64,000 bases of DNA from Micromonospora qiuiae (lineage in GTDB: Bacteria > Actinomycetota > Actinomycetes > Mycobacteriales > Micromonosporaceae), in assembly GCF_016863555.1 (NCBI RefSeq), contig NZ_BOPC01000022.1, forward strand, positions 1-64,000. The letters are read 5' to 3'. Every line of letters begins with the position of its first letter. Positions within the stretch are counted from its first letter, which is position 1. The notes below the pieces were generated by a model. It saw only the letters and a list, made by a program, of their open reading frames with translations, searched no databases and had not been told where the DNA came from. Both the position numbers and the translations under genes were made by a program. This document shows positions 50,056 through 58,329 of this stretch, piece after piece.

Positions 50056-50946
50056 TCACAACACGTCGCCGAGGACGGCGACGATCACCGGCACCAGACC
50101 GGCGAGAATGAAGGCGGGCAGGAAGCACAGGCCCAGGGGCAGCACGATCAGCACACCGGCCCGTCGGGCCGCCGCCTCGATCGCGGTGGCCCGGTCCGCG
50201 CGCAGGTCGTCGGCGAGCCGGATCAGGGCACCCGCCAGCGCGGCCCCGCTGCTGGCCGACCGTACGGCGGCGTTGGCGATCCGCTGCCCGCCCGGCACCG
50301 TGACCAGATGCGCCCACGCCTCCTGCGGTACGCCACCGAGCTGCAACGTCCGGCCGACCCGGCTGAGTTGCTCGGCCAGCGGACCGCCGAGCGCGTCGGC
50401 CACCGCGAGCACCGCACGCTCCACCGGCGCACCGGCTCGCAGCGCCGCCGCCAGCAGGTCGGCGGCGAGCGGAAGATCGGCGGTGGCGCGCAGCCGACGA
50501 GTACGCACGGCCGGGTGCTCGATCCGGCGGAGCAGCCGATCCAGCAGCACCACGGTGGGCAGCGCGACCACCACGCCGACCCAGCCCTCCACCAGCACGG
50601 CCACGGCCACGCCGGCCAGTCCGGCGGCCAGCCGGACGATGTCCAGCCGGCGGCCCGCCGGGCTGCCCGACCGCTCGCCGTCGACGCCGTTCGGGCCGTG
50701 CCGGCCGTCCTTTCCGTGCCTGCCGCCGCGGCCACCGAAGCCAACACCGGTCGGGCCGCCGAAGCGAACACCTCCGCCGACACCAAGGCCGACATTGCCG
50801 CTGCGGTTGCCGGAGCGGACATCGGTCGCGGACGCCCCACGGGCCAGTCGGCGTAGCCGCCGCTGTGGACGGTGCCGGCTGACGGCCAGCACGGTGAGGA
50901 GCGCGGCACCGGCGACACACCCGGCGGCCAGGGTCGGGCCGGACAT
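50056..50946 (-). CDS. tadC: TadC-like type II secretion F-domain protein
   Basis: A 296-residue inner-membrane platform protein. The F-domain is DLPLAADLLAAALRAGAPVE, VGRTLQLGGVPQEAWAHL and LIRLADDLRADRATAIEAAA, with helices at the N-terminus, the middle (AAGLAGVAVAVLVEGWVGVV) and the C-terminus (AGVLIVLPLGLCFLPAFILA). A Gly/Asn/Arg-rich insert of 45 residues (about 44-90) sits between the first helix and the core, which is unusual. The ATG overlaps the tadB stop by one base. It should form the pilus base with TadB. Confidence 0.9.
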   Translation of the reverse strand: MSGPTLAAGCVAGAALLTVLAVSRHRPQRRLRRLARGASATDVRSGNRSGNVGLGVGGGVRFGGPTGVGFGGRGGRHGKDGRHGPNGVDGERSGSPAGRRLDIVRLAAGLAGVAVAVLVEGWVGVVVALPTVVLLDRLLRRIEHPAVRTRRLRATADLPLAADLLAAALRAGAPVERAVLAVADALGGPLAEQLSRVGRTLQLGGVPQEAWAHLVTVPGGQRIANAAVRSASSGAALAGALIRLADDLRADRATAIEAAARRAGVLIVLPLGLCFLPAFILAGLVPVIVAVLGDVL

Positions 50947-52133
50947 CAGCCCACCCCGGCCGGTACGGCGCCCAGGCGATCCGCCCAGAGCAGCCCGACC
51001 ACCTGGAGAGCGATGGCGACGACCGCGCAGCCGCCACCGATCGACGTGTGCAGCAGGACCTCAAGCGGGTCGACGCCGATGCCGTAGCCGAGGCCGATGC
51101 CGCCCAGGGGCAGGGCGGCCAGCAGCCAGGCAGTGGCTCGCGCACCCGCTGCCTGAGCCGCGGCCGCAGCCACGCCCCGGTCCGTCGACCGGGCGTCGGC
51201 CTCGATCCGCTCGACCAACTCGGCCAAGGGTGCGCCGGTACGGTCGGCGAGCCGCACCGCGGCCTGGGCCAGCCGCCCGGGCCGGTCCGGCAGTGCGTCG
51301 GAGCCGGACTGGATGCCGGAATTCTTGATCGCACCCTCGCCCGACGGAGCGGCCTGATCGGCGGTGATCCGATCGGAGCCAGGAGACCGGCCGGCTACGG
51401 GAACGAGCTCGCCGGGTCGCCGCGCTTCGGCGGGCACGGCGGGGGCCGCCGAAGCCGGATGGGTGAGTCCGAGCCGTTCGGCGGCCACCGGCACCGGGAG
51501 TCCGGCCCGGAGGTCTGCCGCGAGGGCACACAGCTGGTCCAACCGGTCCCGGCGGGCCTGCGCCGCTCGCGCCGCCGCCCCGTGCCGCAGCAGCGCCCGT
51601 GTGCCGAGCGCGCCGTACCCGCCGAGCGCGACCGCCGCCACCGCGCCGGCAAGCAGCCCGCCGAGCCCCGCACCGAGCACCACGGCCAGCAGCAGGGCGC
51701 GTCGAGGCGGAACGGACCGCAGCACCGGCCGGCCCAACTGGCCGCCACCTGTACGCCGAAGATCGGCCACTGACGGGTGCCCACTCGGCACCGGCTCACG
51801 GCGCACCGGTCTGTTGACGCTGCCGCCGGCTGATGTGCCCGGAACGGAGACCGGTGGGCGGCGACTGCCGCCCCAGCCAGGCGGACGGGATGTGCCCGGG
51901 AGACCGGCGCCGACAGCTGGCGTACCCGGGCCGGAGCGAGGGTGGACAACACAGGTCGTACCGGCCGGTTCGGGAGCCTCCGCGGCGCGCAACGCGACGA
52001 CCCAGTCGACGAGCGGGTCCTCGACGTCCCGCCGACCAGACCTTCGGCCCACGGTCAACCACCTGCGGGCCGGTCGGGTCGCGACGACCACCAGCCCCAG
52101 CGAGGCCAGCGCCCACCAGTGAAGGGCACTCAT
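50946..52133 (-). CDS. tadB: TadB-like type II secretion F-domain protein
   Basis: A 395-residue platform protein. It has an N-terminal membrane helix (WWALASLGLVVVA), a long Pro/Gly-rich disordered stretch, a helix pair near 185-215 (LLAVVLGAGLGGLLAGAVAA), and the F-domain at LDQLCALAADLRAGLPVPVA and RTGAPLAELVERIEADARST, ending with two helices. It starts on the ATGA overlapping tadA. Normal TadB is about 320 residues; the extra length is the disordered insert. It is inferred to pair with TadC above the TadA ATPase. Confidence 0.9.
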   Translation of the reverse strand: MSALHWWALASLGLVVVATRPARRWLTVGRRSGRRDVEDPLVDWVVALRAAEAPEPAGTTCVVHPRSGPGTPAVGAGLPGTSRPPGWGGSRRPPVSVPGTSAGGSVNRPVRREPVPSGHPSVADLRRTGGGQLGRPVLRSVPPRRALLLAVVLGAGLGGLLAGAVAAVALGGYGALGTRALLRHGAAARAAQARRDRLDQLCALAADLRAGLPVPVAAERLGLTHPASAAPAVPAEARRPGELVPVAGRSPGSDRITADQAAPSGEGAIKNSGIQSGSDALPDRPGRLAQAAVRLADRTGAPLAELVERIEADARSTDRGVAAAAAQAAGARATAWLLAALPLGGIGLGYGIGVDPLEVLLHTSIGGGCAVVAIALQVVGLLWADRLGAVPAGVG

Positions 52134-53329
52134 GACGGGCCCGCCGATCCGGGCCAGGGTTCGCACAGGATCGGTGGGACCGGCACGTCACGGTTCTGGA
52201 TCAGGGTGCCGAGGGCCCGCGCCGCGAGGCCGATCCCGCGACCTCGGATCCAGGCGGGAACCGCCGTGACCAGCCGGTCCGGGCCTTCCGGCAGCAGCAG
52301 GCAGATCGACTCCAGCATCCGCCCCTGTGGCGTACGGCGAATGTGGAACACCACCTGGAGAGCCGAGGCCAACTGGGCGTGCAGCGCCGGACGGGGCAGC
52401 CCGCCGAGCATGCCGAGCGCCTCGAGTCGGGCCGGTACGTCCGACGGGGCGTTGGCGTGCAGCGTCCCCGCACCACCGTCATGACCCGTGTTGAGCGCCG
52501 CGAGGAGATCCACGACCTCCCCGCCCCGGCACTCGCCCACCACCAACCGGTCCGGGCGCATCCGCAACGCCTGCCGGACCAGGTCGCTCAGGCCGACCGC
52601 GCCGGAGCCCTCGACGTTGACCGTGCGCGCCTGCAACCCGACCACGTGCGGATGCACCGGACGCAGCTCGGCGGCGTCCTCGACCAACACGATCCGTTCG
52701 GTGGCCGGCACCAACCCGAGCAGCGTGTTCAGCAGGGTCGTCTTGCCGGATCCGGTGCCGCCGATCACCAGGTACGCGAGCCGGGCCGCCACCACCGCTG
52801 CGAGCACCGGCGCGACCGGCCTGGGCACGGCGCCCTGAGTGACCAGCTCGTCCAGAGTGAAAGGTCGCTGCCGGAAGGTACGCAGCGACAGGTACGGCCC
52901 GTCGGTCGCCACCGGAGGCAGCACGGCGTGCAGCCGCGTACCGTCGGCGAGCCGGGCGTCCGCGTACGGTGATCCGTCGTCCAGACGGCGACCGGCGCCG
53001 GCGGTGAGTCGCTGCGCGAGCCGGCGGACGTCGTCCACAGTGCCCACCGGCACCGGAACCTGATGCAGCCCTTGCCCGCGATCGACCCACACCCGGTTTC
53101 CGTTGACCAGTACGTCGGTCACCTCCGGGTCGGCCAGCAACGGGGCGAGCGGGCCGGCGCCCACCAGGTCGTCGCGTACCTCGTCGGCCATGCGCAGCAG
53201 AGCGGTGTCGCCGAGGACGGCGGCGTCGGGTTCCGCGCGTACGGCGGAAACGATCGCGGCCGGGGTGACCGGCGCCGCGGCGGCGGCGATGCGCTGCCGC
53301 ACGCGGGCGGCGAGTGTCTCCTCGGTCAT
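52130..53329 (-). CDS. tadA: TadA-family secretion ATPase
   Basis: A 399-residue hexameric ATPase of the type II/IV secretion family (CpaF/TadA). The N-terminal domain has PLAPLLADPEVTDVLVNG. Motifs: Walker A in YLVIGGTGSGKTTLLNTLL, Asp box IVLVEDAAELRP, Walker B LRMRPDRLVVGECRGGEVVD, and His box GGAGTLHANAPSD. It powers pilin assembly. ATG 53329 overlaps the ssd stop by 4 bp. It has the actinobacterial length without a regulatory extension. Confidence 0.95.
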   Translation of the reverse strand: MTEETLAARVRQRIAAAAAPVTPAAIVSAVRAEPDAAVLGDTALLRMADEVRDDLVGAGPLAPLLADPEVTDVLVNGNRVWVDRGQGLHQVPVPVGTVDDVRRLAQRLTAGAGRRLDDGSPYADARLADGTRLHAVLPPVATDGPYLSLRTFRQRPFTLDELVTQGAVPRPVAPVLAAVVAARLAYLVIGGTGSGKTTLLNTLLGLVPATERIVLVEDAAELRPVHPHVVGLQARTVNVEGSGAVGLSDLVRQALRMRPDRLVVGECRGGEVVDLLAALNTGHDGGAGTLHANAPSDVPARLEALGMLGGLPRPALHAQLASALQVVFHIRRTPQGRMLESICLLLPEGPDRLVTAVPAWIRGRGIGLAARALGTLIQNRDVPVPPILCEPWPGSAGPS

Positions 53330-54423
53330 GCCGCACCGGCCGGGGCCTGGCCGGTCAGATCGGTGACGATCCGCTGGCAGAGTTCGGCTAGCGGGCCGCG
53401 TCCGCCGGCTGCCGGAGCCTCGCCCCGCTCCAGTCCGCGGCAGAGCCCCGGCTCCGGGCGCAGGGCGCCGGCCAGCGGCAGGCCGAGCGCCCGGGCCACC
53501 TCCTGCGCGCGCAGCCGCCCGGGTGCCGGGCCGCGGACGATGACCGAGAGGTCATGACAGTGTGGTGCGGCGACCGCGACCACCCGGGCCGCCGCGGCGG
53601 TCGCCCGCAACTCGGCCGGCACCACCACGAAGGCCCGGTCGGCCGCCTGGAGAGCGGTCACCGCCGCGTCGTCCAACTGCCGGGGAAGGTCGACCACCAC
53701 GAACTCCCGGCCGCGTCGAGCCGCGTCGAGGGTGGCAGCCATCGCCTCCGCCGGCACGGCGAGCAGGTCGCCCCGGTCCCAGGAGAGGACCACCAGATCG
53801 CCTCGGCTGGGCAGCGCCCGGACCAGGGCCGGCGCGTCGACTCGCCCGTCGGCACCGGTCAAGGCCGGCCAGCGTAGCCCTTCCAACTGCTCCCAGCCGA
53901 GCACCAGGTCGAGACCGCCGCCGAGCGGATCGGCGTCGAGCAGGAGGGTACGCAACCGAGCGCGGGCGGCGGTCACCGCGAGACCGCCAGCCAGGATGCT
54001 CGCGCCGGCTCCGCCCCGACCACCCACCACGGCGACGACCCGGGCGGTCCCCGCGCCATCGAGCCCGCAATCGGCGAACTGGTCGACCAGCCAGGGCTCC
54101 GCCGCCGGCAGGACGGCGACGTGTTCGGCGCCGAGCAGGTCGGCGATTTGCCACCCGGGCTCCATGTCGCCGGCCCTGCCGACCAGCACCAGCCGGGACC
54201 GTCGGGCCAGCCGCGCCCGCAGGCAGGGCTGGGCCTGGTCGATGCCGACGAGCACCAGCGGGGCGGGCTGCCAGCGGGTACGGGCCGCTGCCGGGTCGGC
54301 GGCGACCTCCACCTCGACGCCTCCGGCGGCGGCGAGCCGGAGCAGGTCGTCGAGCAGGTCACCGTCCGCGGTGACGACCAGCGGTGGTCGCCGGCGTGGC
54401 GGAACGGAGGTACGGGGTGGCAT
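53326..54423 (-). CDS. ssd: Ssd/CpaE-like septum-site/pilus ATPase
   Basis: A 365-residue MinD/ParA-like protein of the CpaE/Ssd group. A receiver-like N-terminal domain (PLVVTADGDLLDDLLRLAAA) precedes the deviant Walker region VVAVVGGRGGAGASILAGGL, where the usual lysine of the P-loop is missing (GRGGAGAS). Then LRTLLLDADPLGGGLDLVLG and FVVVDLPRQLDDAAV follow. In mycobacteria Ssd affects septation, while CpaE helps place pili. ATG 54423 has GGAGG upstream; the longer open frame to 54693 reaches into the divergent gene. It is first in the tad operon, and its loss of the P-loop Lys suggests no ATP hydrolysis. Confidence 0.9.
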   Translation of the reverse strand: MPPRTSVPPRRRPPLVVTADGDLLDDLLRLAAAGGVEVEVAADPAAARTRWQPAPLVLVGIDQAQPCLRARLARRSRLVLVGRAGDMEPGWQIADLLGAEHVAVLPAAEPWLVDQFADCGLDGAGTARVVAVVGGRGGAGASILAGGLAVTAARARLRTLLLDADPLGGGLDLVLGWEQLEGLRWPALTGADGRVDAPALVRALPSRGDLVVLSWDRGDLLAVPAEAMAATLDAARRGREFVVVDLPRQLDDAAVTALQAADRAFVVVPAELRATAAAARVVAVAAPHCHDLSVIVRGPAPGRLRAQEVARALGLPLAGALRPEPGLCRGLERGEAPAAGGRGPLAELCQRIVTDLTGQAPAGAA

Positions 54424-54684
54424 CGCGGCCTCCAACGGTCGGCGGGGTTCGCTGAGCGGAACCCTGCCTCCGGCGCCACCCCCGATGCCGCCCCGCGACG
54501 CGGATCTGTGGATAACCGGGCCGGTTGTGGACAACGCCCGCGATGCCTGTTGATCTGCTATGGACAAATCTCGCCCGAAGTCATCGATTTCGTCCCCGAC
54601 CAGGCATAGCGCATGTGATGCGGAACACGCATAATCGACGTCCTGTGCCGTCGGCGGAACGGCATCCCTCGCCGGATCGAGGTC

Positions 54685-55614
54685 ATGGAGCACTCACCCG
54701 AGCACGAGCAGCAGCACCAACACGGCCGCGTCGAGCCACGGCTTCGGATCGGTCCGTGGCTGTCAGACCCGCGCGCCGGCACCCCGCCCCCGTCGCGGCC
54801 AGCGCTGCCGGCACCACCGGCAAAACGGGCGCTCCCGGTGGCCCCCGTCGTGCGCGACAGCCGGTCGCAGACGCCACCCGTCGGCGTACGCCAATCCACG
54901 GTCATTCCCGTCGAGCCGGCACATCGCGGTGAGGGCCGCACGTCGCACCGGCTGATGCTGGCAGGCGTCGCCGCCGCCGTACTCAGTCTCCTGCTCACGG
55001 CGCTCTGGCCGGCGGCGCAGCCGGCGCCCGTCGCCGACGCGGACGGGCCGGCCGGCTGGCTGGGTCCGTCGCCCGTCGGCCTGTCGTCGGCCGGGCCCCT
55101 CCCCCGCCACTCGGCGTCCCCCTCCGCCGCGTCGTCGGTCGGTGGAGTGTCCGCCGTCCGGCCGGAGAGGCCCGGCCAGATCTCCGCACCAGCGCGCCTT
55201 CCCTCGCCATCGGCGGCCGCGTCCCGGACCGCCCACGCGCCCGCGCCCAGCCCGGGTAAGCCGAGCTTCCGCCCGACGACGCCGCCGAGCCGCCCGGCCA
55301 GGCCGCCCAAGGCCACGCAGCCCGCTCAGCTGCCGCAACTGTCGCCGCTGCCAGGATGGCGGGAGCGTCACCTACGCTCGGTCAGCGGCGGCGCGGAAAC
55401 CAGCATCGAGTTCGTCAACCTCAGGTCACGGCCGGTCGTCCTGTACTGGCTCGACCACCACGGCCAGCGCCGGCAGTACGCGGTCATCCCACCGTCCGCG
55501 TCCCACCGCCAGCACACGTACGTCGGCCACCCCTGGGTGGTGACCGACCGTCGGGGCCGAGCCCTGGCCTGCTTCGAGCCGATCCGCACCCCGGCCCGAG
55601 CCGAGATCCGCTAG
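54685..55614 (+). CDS. Membrane protein with VHL beta-like outer domain
   Basis: A 309-residue protein. A Pro-rich cytoplasmic part (1-88) leads to one membrane helix (about 90-109, LMLAGVAAAVLSLLLTALWP), a 120-residue Pro/Ser/Ala linker, then about 78 C-terminal residues resembling the beta domain of the von Hippel-Lindau protein: SIEFVNLRSRPVVLYWLDH, then IPPSASHRQHTYVGHPW. Human VHL has the same order (strand ending in VxLxWL, GxxxxY, PPG/PPS, HxYxGHxW). In VHL this surface binds hydroxyproline peptides. Bacterial VHL-like domains are known, but their ligands are not. The gene is divergent from ssd. Confidence 0.8.
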   Translation: MEHSPEHEQQHQHGRVEPRLRIGPWLSDPRAGTPPPSRPALPAPPAKRALPVAPVVRDSRSQTPPVGVRQSTVIPVEPAHRGEGRTSHRLMLAGVAAAVLSLLLTALWPAAQPAPVADADGPAGWLGPSPVGLSSAGPLPRHSASPSAASSVGGVSAVRPERPGQISAPARLPSPSAAASRTAHAPAPSPGKPSFRPTTPPSRPARPPKATQPAQLPQLSPLPGWRERHLRSVSGGAETSIEFVNLRSRPVVLYWLDHHGQRRQYAVIPPSASHRQHTYVGHPWVVTDRRGRALACFEPIRTPARAEIR

Positions 55615-55897
55615 GGGCTGATACCGAGCAATCCCACCGAATGCCAGCAACGTGACAGAGCGACACAGATTGTGTCGGTGCTCAGCGAGTTCTTCGAAGC
55701 GGTGTAGGCGGGAACCCGGTGCCGTCGACGAAGGACGGTGGGGTCGTCGCCACGACCACGACCCGGCCCGCCCCGCTCGCGCCCATCACGGCCGCTGATG
55801 CTTCGGCTTGTGGAAGCGCCATCTTCACGGCTCGCCGCGTGTTCAGCGATCGGGTTTTCAGATGACCGCACCAGGTTCCCAATGCCATCCTTGGGGC

Positions 55898-56233
55898 ATG
55901 CCGGAGTATCTGGATCACGGTGGAACGCGTTACGCAGTGCAGTTCATGTACGCCGTTCCTGACGACGCCTGGCACGTCGAGTTGAGTGAGGCTGTGCCAG
56001 CTCCTGCGTCCTGGGCGGACATCCCCACTGCCATGACCCATCTGCCCGGCCCAGCTTTCCTTCTCGCAGTGGTACCCGACGAGGATCCGGCGAGGGAACC
56101 GACGATCAGCATCTCCACCGTTGGGGAGCGCGACATCCCCTACGAGGTCATGTGCTGGTACATGAAGAAGATCACTGCGGAGGTAGATCGCCGCCGTACT
56201 GCCGTGGTCGAGACCAAGAAAGGCGACAGGTAG
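55898..56233 (+). CDS. Small hypothetical protein
   Basis: A 111-residue protein with no family I recognise. It is acidic-neutral, with probable beta strands YAVQFMYAVPDDAWHVEL, AFLLAVVPDEDPAREPTIS and a C-terminal helix (YEVMCWYMKKITAEVDRRRT). There is no signal peptide or membrane helix. ATG 55898 is chosen since the residues before it are unlike a protein N-terminus; TTGGGG before it is only a poor ribosome site. Base composition is slightly lower in GC than neighbours, and it sits next to a decayed gene in a variable region. Confidence 0.6.
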   Translation: MPEYLDHGGTRYAVQFMYAVPDDAWHVELSEAVPAPASWADIPTAMTHLPGPAFLLAVVPDEDPAREPTISISTVGERDIPYEVMCWYMKKITAEVDRRRTAVVETKKGDR

Positions 56234-56235
56234 CG

Positions 56236-56588
56236 GCGACCCAGTAGCCGCCGGGCCGGTTGCGGGCGGCCAACTCGGCGTGCTTCATCCGCAGCAAAAG
56301 GCCTGCTTCTCGGCCGAGCCGAACGGATGCCGGTCGGCTTCGTCGCGTTCGGCGCGGGCGGTCCTGTCCACCCGGTCATCGGTGATGACCGGGATGCCGT
56401 CGACGGTGTCGATGAGCACCGTGACGTCGCCGAGTACCAGGTACTCCTACGAGGTGTCCTTGAGCCGCAGCATCGCCGCTGCCGCCGCTGGCGTGCCGGG
56501 GTGGTTGAGATCGCGGGTCGCTGGCCATGACCCAGTCTTCGTTCGGCAACCTCGGGTCGCCGGCTTCGGAAGCGGTTGCCACGCGCAT
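56236..56588 (-). pseudogene. Decayed PP2C-like phosphatase gene
   Basis: The start MRVATASEAGDPRLPNEDWV is typical of short actinobacterial PP2C-type phosphatases (the NED motif). The reading frame then breaks. In another frame the family's EYLVLGDVTVLIDTVDG and DDRVDRTARAERDEADRHPF appear, with a TAG just before EYL; a third frame gives MKHAELAARNRPGGYWVAAT near 56236. About 100 central residues with the metal-binding motifs are missing. An internal deletion, a nonsense change and a frameshift together show that the gene is dead. Confidence 0.8.
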
Positions 56589-56763
56589 CAGACCACGCCC
56601 TCACTGCGGTAGATCGGTGTCGGCGTCGGCCTTCGTCACGGTGCGCTTCGTCGGCCAACCACTTCCGCGACCATCCCTGTCCCTGAAATCGGCATTCTCG
56701 CCGGCGAGGCGGGTGCAGGCGGGCGCTGGTAACGCAGGGACAGCAGGGAAAACCGCTCCGAAC

Positions 56764-56769
56764 TATCGT
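56764..56769 (+). promoter_or_regulatory. Leaderless -10 for 50-residue ORF
   Basis: TATCGT lies exactly 7 nt before ATG 56777. Confidence 0.6.
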
Positions 56770-56776
56770 GCCGCCC

Positions 56777-56929
56777 ATGCTGTTTGATGGTCTCCCGTTC
56801 GCACAGATCGTCTTCGCCCTGGTTCTATGGCTGGCTGGGCAGGCCGTCCTGTACATCGTGATCCGGACAGCTGTGCGCCACGCCCTTGAGGACGCGGATC
56901 GCCGCAGAGCATCAGAGCGACGCGGGTAA
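56777..56929 (+). CDS. 50-residue single-pass membrane protein
   Basis: A short ORF starting MLFDGLPFAQIVFALVLW. It has one membrane helix (about residues 8-30), followed by a charged tail RHALEDADRRRASERRG that would sit in the cytoplasm. It has no ribosome site, but TATCGT 7 nt before the ATG makes a good leaderless promoter, and that is the main evidence for the gene. No family is known to me. It lies between a dead PP2C gene and a NUDIX gene. Confidence 0.6.
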   Translation: MLFDGLPFAQIVFALVLWLAGQAVLYIVIRTAVRHALEDADRRRASERRG

Positions 56930-57098
56930 GCCACAGAGCCCAGCCCGCCGGCCGATGCCAGCCGCAGGCCGCCAGCAGGCCGTGCGCTGCCGTGTTGCGT
57001 GGCCGGAACAGAGCGGCAGCGGCGTTCAGGCCACGCGCCCTGGCGGCGGCGCGTGCGGTCCGATCCAGGCCGCGTTGAACGTGTATCGAAACTGTGAC

Positions 57099-57527
57099 CT
57101 AGATAGAGATGCCGTGCTCGGCGTACGTGGAACCGCCGTTGCTGTGGGCGGCGATCGCGGCCCGGATTCTACGAGCGAGTCGGGGTGGGCCGTGCTGTTC
57201 CAAGTCGTCGCCGTGCACGTAGCGCCATTCGGTGATTTCCCCGTCCGTAAAGCGGATGTCGCGTTCCTGCTCGGCGTCGAGTGTGCCGCCGTCGAAGATG
57301 AAGAGGAGCTTGTCGCCTTCATTCTCGGCGGGTGCCCAGTCCACGAGCAGCATCGAGCCGACAGGGGCCGTGAGGCCGAGTTCTTCTTCAATTTCGCGCA
57401 GGCATGCGGCGCGGGGTGACTCGCCGGGTTCGACGTAGCCGCCGGGGATGTCCCAGTGGTTCTTGTAGCTGAGGGGTACGAGCAGCACGTGGCCTTCGTC
57501 GTTGCGGAAGAGAGCGCCTGCGGCCAC
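57099..57527 (-). CDS. NUDIX hydrolase
   Basis: A 142-residue NUDIX enzyme. The box is GGYVEPGESPRAACLREIEE-ELGL, complete with the REIEEE metal site, preceded by YKNHWDIPGG. The rest fits a beta-grasp Nudix core (MLLVDWAPAENEGDKLLFIF). The first in-frame start is GTG 57527, five codons after a stop, with no ribosome site visible; related proteins often have about 10-15 more residues, so a frameshift or loss at the start is possible. Substrate is unknown. Confidence 0.82.
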   Translation of the reverse strand: MAAGALFRNDEGHVLLVPLSYKNHWDIPGGYVEPGESPRAACLREIEEELGLTAPVGSMLLVDWAPAENEGDKLLFIFDGGTLDAEQERDIRFTDGEITEWRYVHGDDLEQHGPPRLARRIRAAIAAHSNGGSTYAEHGISI

Positions 57528-57689
57528 GCGTCGGCCGCGTCATCGGGTCGCAGTTCGCGGCGCTCGTAGACCTCCTCTCTGCTACCTCTGGCCGAGGAAT
57601 CGCCGCAGGATAAAAGAGACCGGCAATAGGCGAGGTCGGGGTCAATGCCCGGTAATGCTCTGTGCCTGGGGTGGTGGATGGCGCGGGAT

Positions 57690-57860
57690 GCGGCATGTCG
57701 GGGTGCTCCGGCCGATCGGGTGGGCACGAGTTGCGGCATGCCGGTGTATCCCGTCCGGTGAAGCGGCGCGGCTTGCGGCATGTCGGGGTGTACGGGCCCG
57801 CGGAGGCCGCAAGTCGCGGCATCTCGTGCCCAGACCCGCGACTTGCGGCGTCCTGTGCGA
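57690..57860. repeat. Imperfect ~42-bp repeats (GCGGCATGTCGGGGTG type)
   Basis: GCGGCAT/GCGGCG motifs recur at 57690, 57733, 57775, 57816 and 57845, with steps of 43, 42, 41 and 29 bp, followed by variable GC-rich sequence. No protein is supported here in any frame. The whole gap 57528-58329 (802 bp) otherwise holds only the 6C RNA and the HAD promoter. Confidence 0.6.
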
Positions 57861-57999
57861 CGGTGCCGGATACAAGCGCCTCAGGCTGATCGGCCGGTCG
57901 CTGCACGGTCCGGGACGTCACCACGCCCTTCGCCGGACTCACTAACGGCGCCGACGAGATCGGAGACGGCCTGTGACTTGCGTCGGAGCGTTTCCATGG

Positions 58000-58075
58000 G
58001 AAAGGGACGACCCCCGTCGGGGGGAGACGGGGGTCGTCAAGGGTTCGGCTCCGGGGGGGTCGAGCCGAACCCGCT
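58000..58075 (-). ncRNA. 6C small RNA
   Basis: Read on the minus strand, two strong hairpins lie in tandem. The first (58072 to 58041) has an 11-bp stem GGGTTCGGCTC/GAGCCGAACCC and a loop with seven C. The second (58038 to 58006) has a 13-bp stem GACGACCCCCGTC/GACGGGGGTCGTC and a loop with six C. Two adjacent C-rich loops define the actinobacterial 6C RNA (called B11 in M. tuberculosis). It is encoded near the ssd and HAD-phosphatase genes, as in mycobacteria. The ends are approximate. Confidence 0.88.
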
Positions 58076-58315
58076 CAGCGGTCACGGGGGGTGCAACCGC
58101 CGAGGGTCTGCCGGTCGTACGAGATATGAGTGCTCGTCTTATGGACAAGTCTGCCTGAGCAGACCTGTGTACGTCGAGTGGTGTAGCCTCCACTCCCTGC
58201 GAATTCCGGTTCGGAGAGTGTGACCGCAGTCACTCTTCGCAGGCGCGCTGCGGCCGTACCGCAGGTTCGAGCGGTCTTCGGCCCCCGGGCACCCGCCGAC
58301 GATAGACCATCGGGC

Positions 58316-58321
58316 TAGACT
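58316..58321 (+). promoter_or_regulatory. Leaderless -10 for HAD phosphatase gene
   Basis: TAGACT lies 8 nt before GTG 58330, which has no ribosome site. Confidence 0.6.
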
Positions 58322-58329
58322 TTCGCGCC

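Noticed and set aside
57690..57860. Possible CRISPR array
   Set aside because: Units are imperfect, spacing falls from 43 to 29 bp, and there is no constant repeat or cas gene.
57388..57942. Open frames on the - strand upstream of the NUDIX gene
   Set aside because: They follow the repetitive GCGGCAT region and show no domain; the NUDIX box is in another frame.
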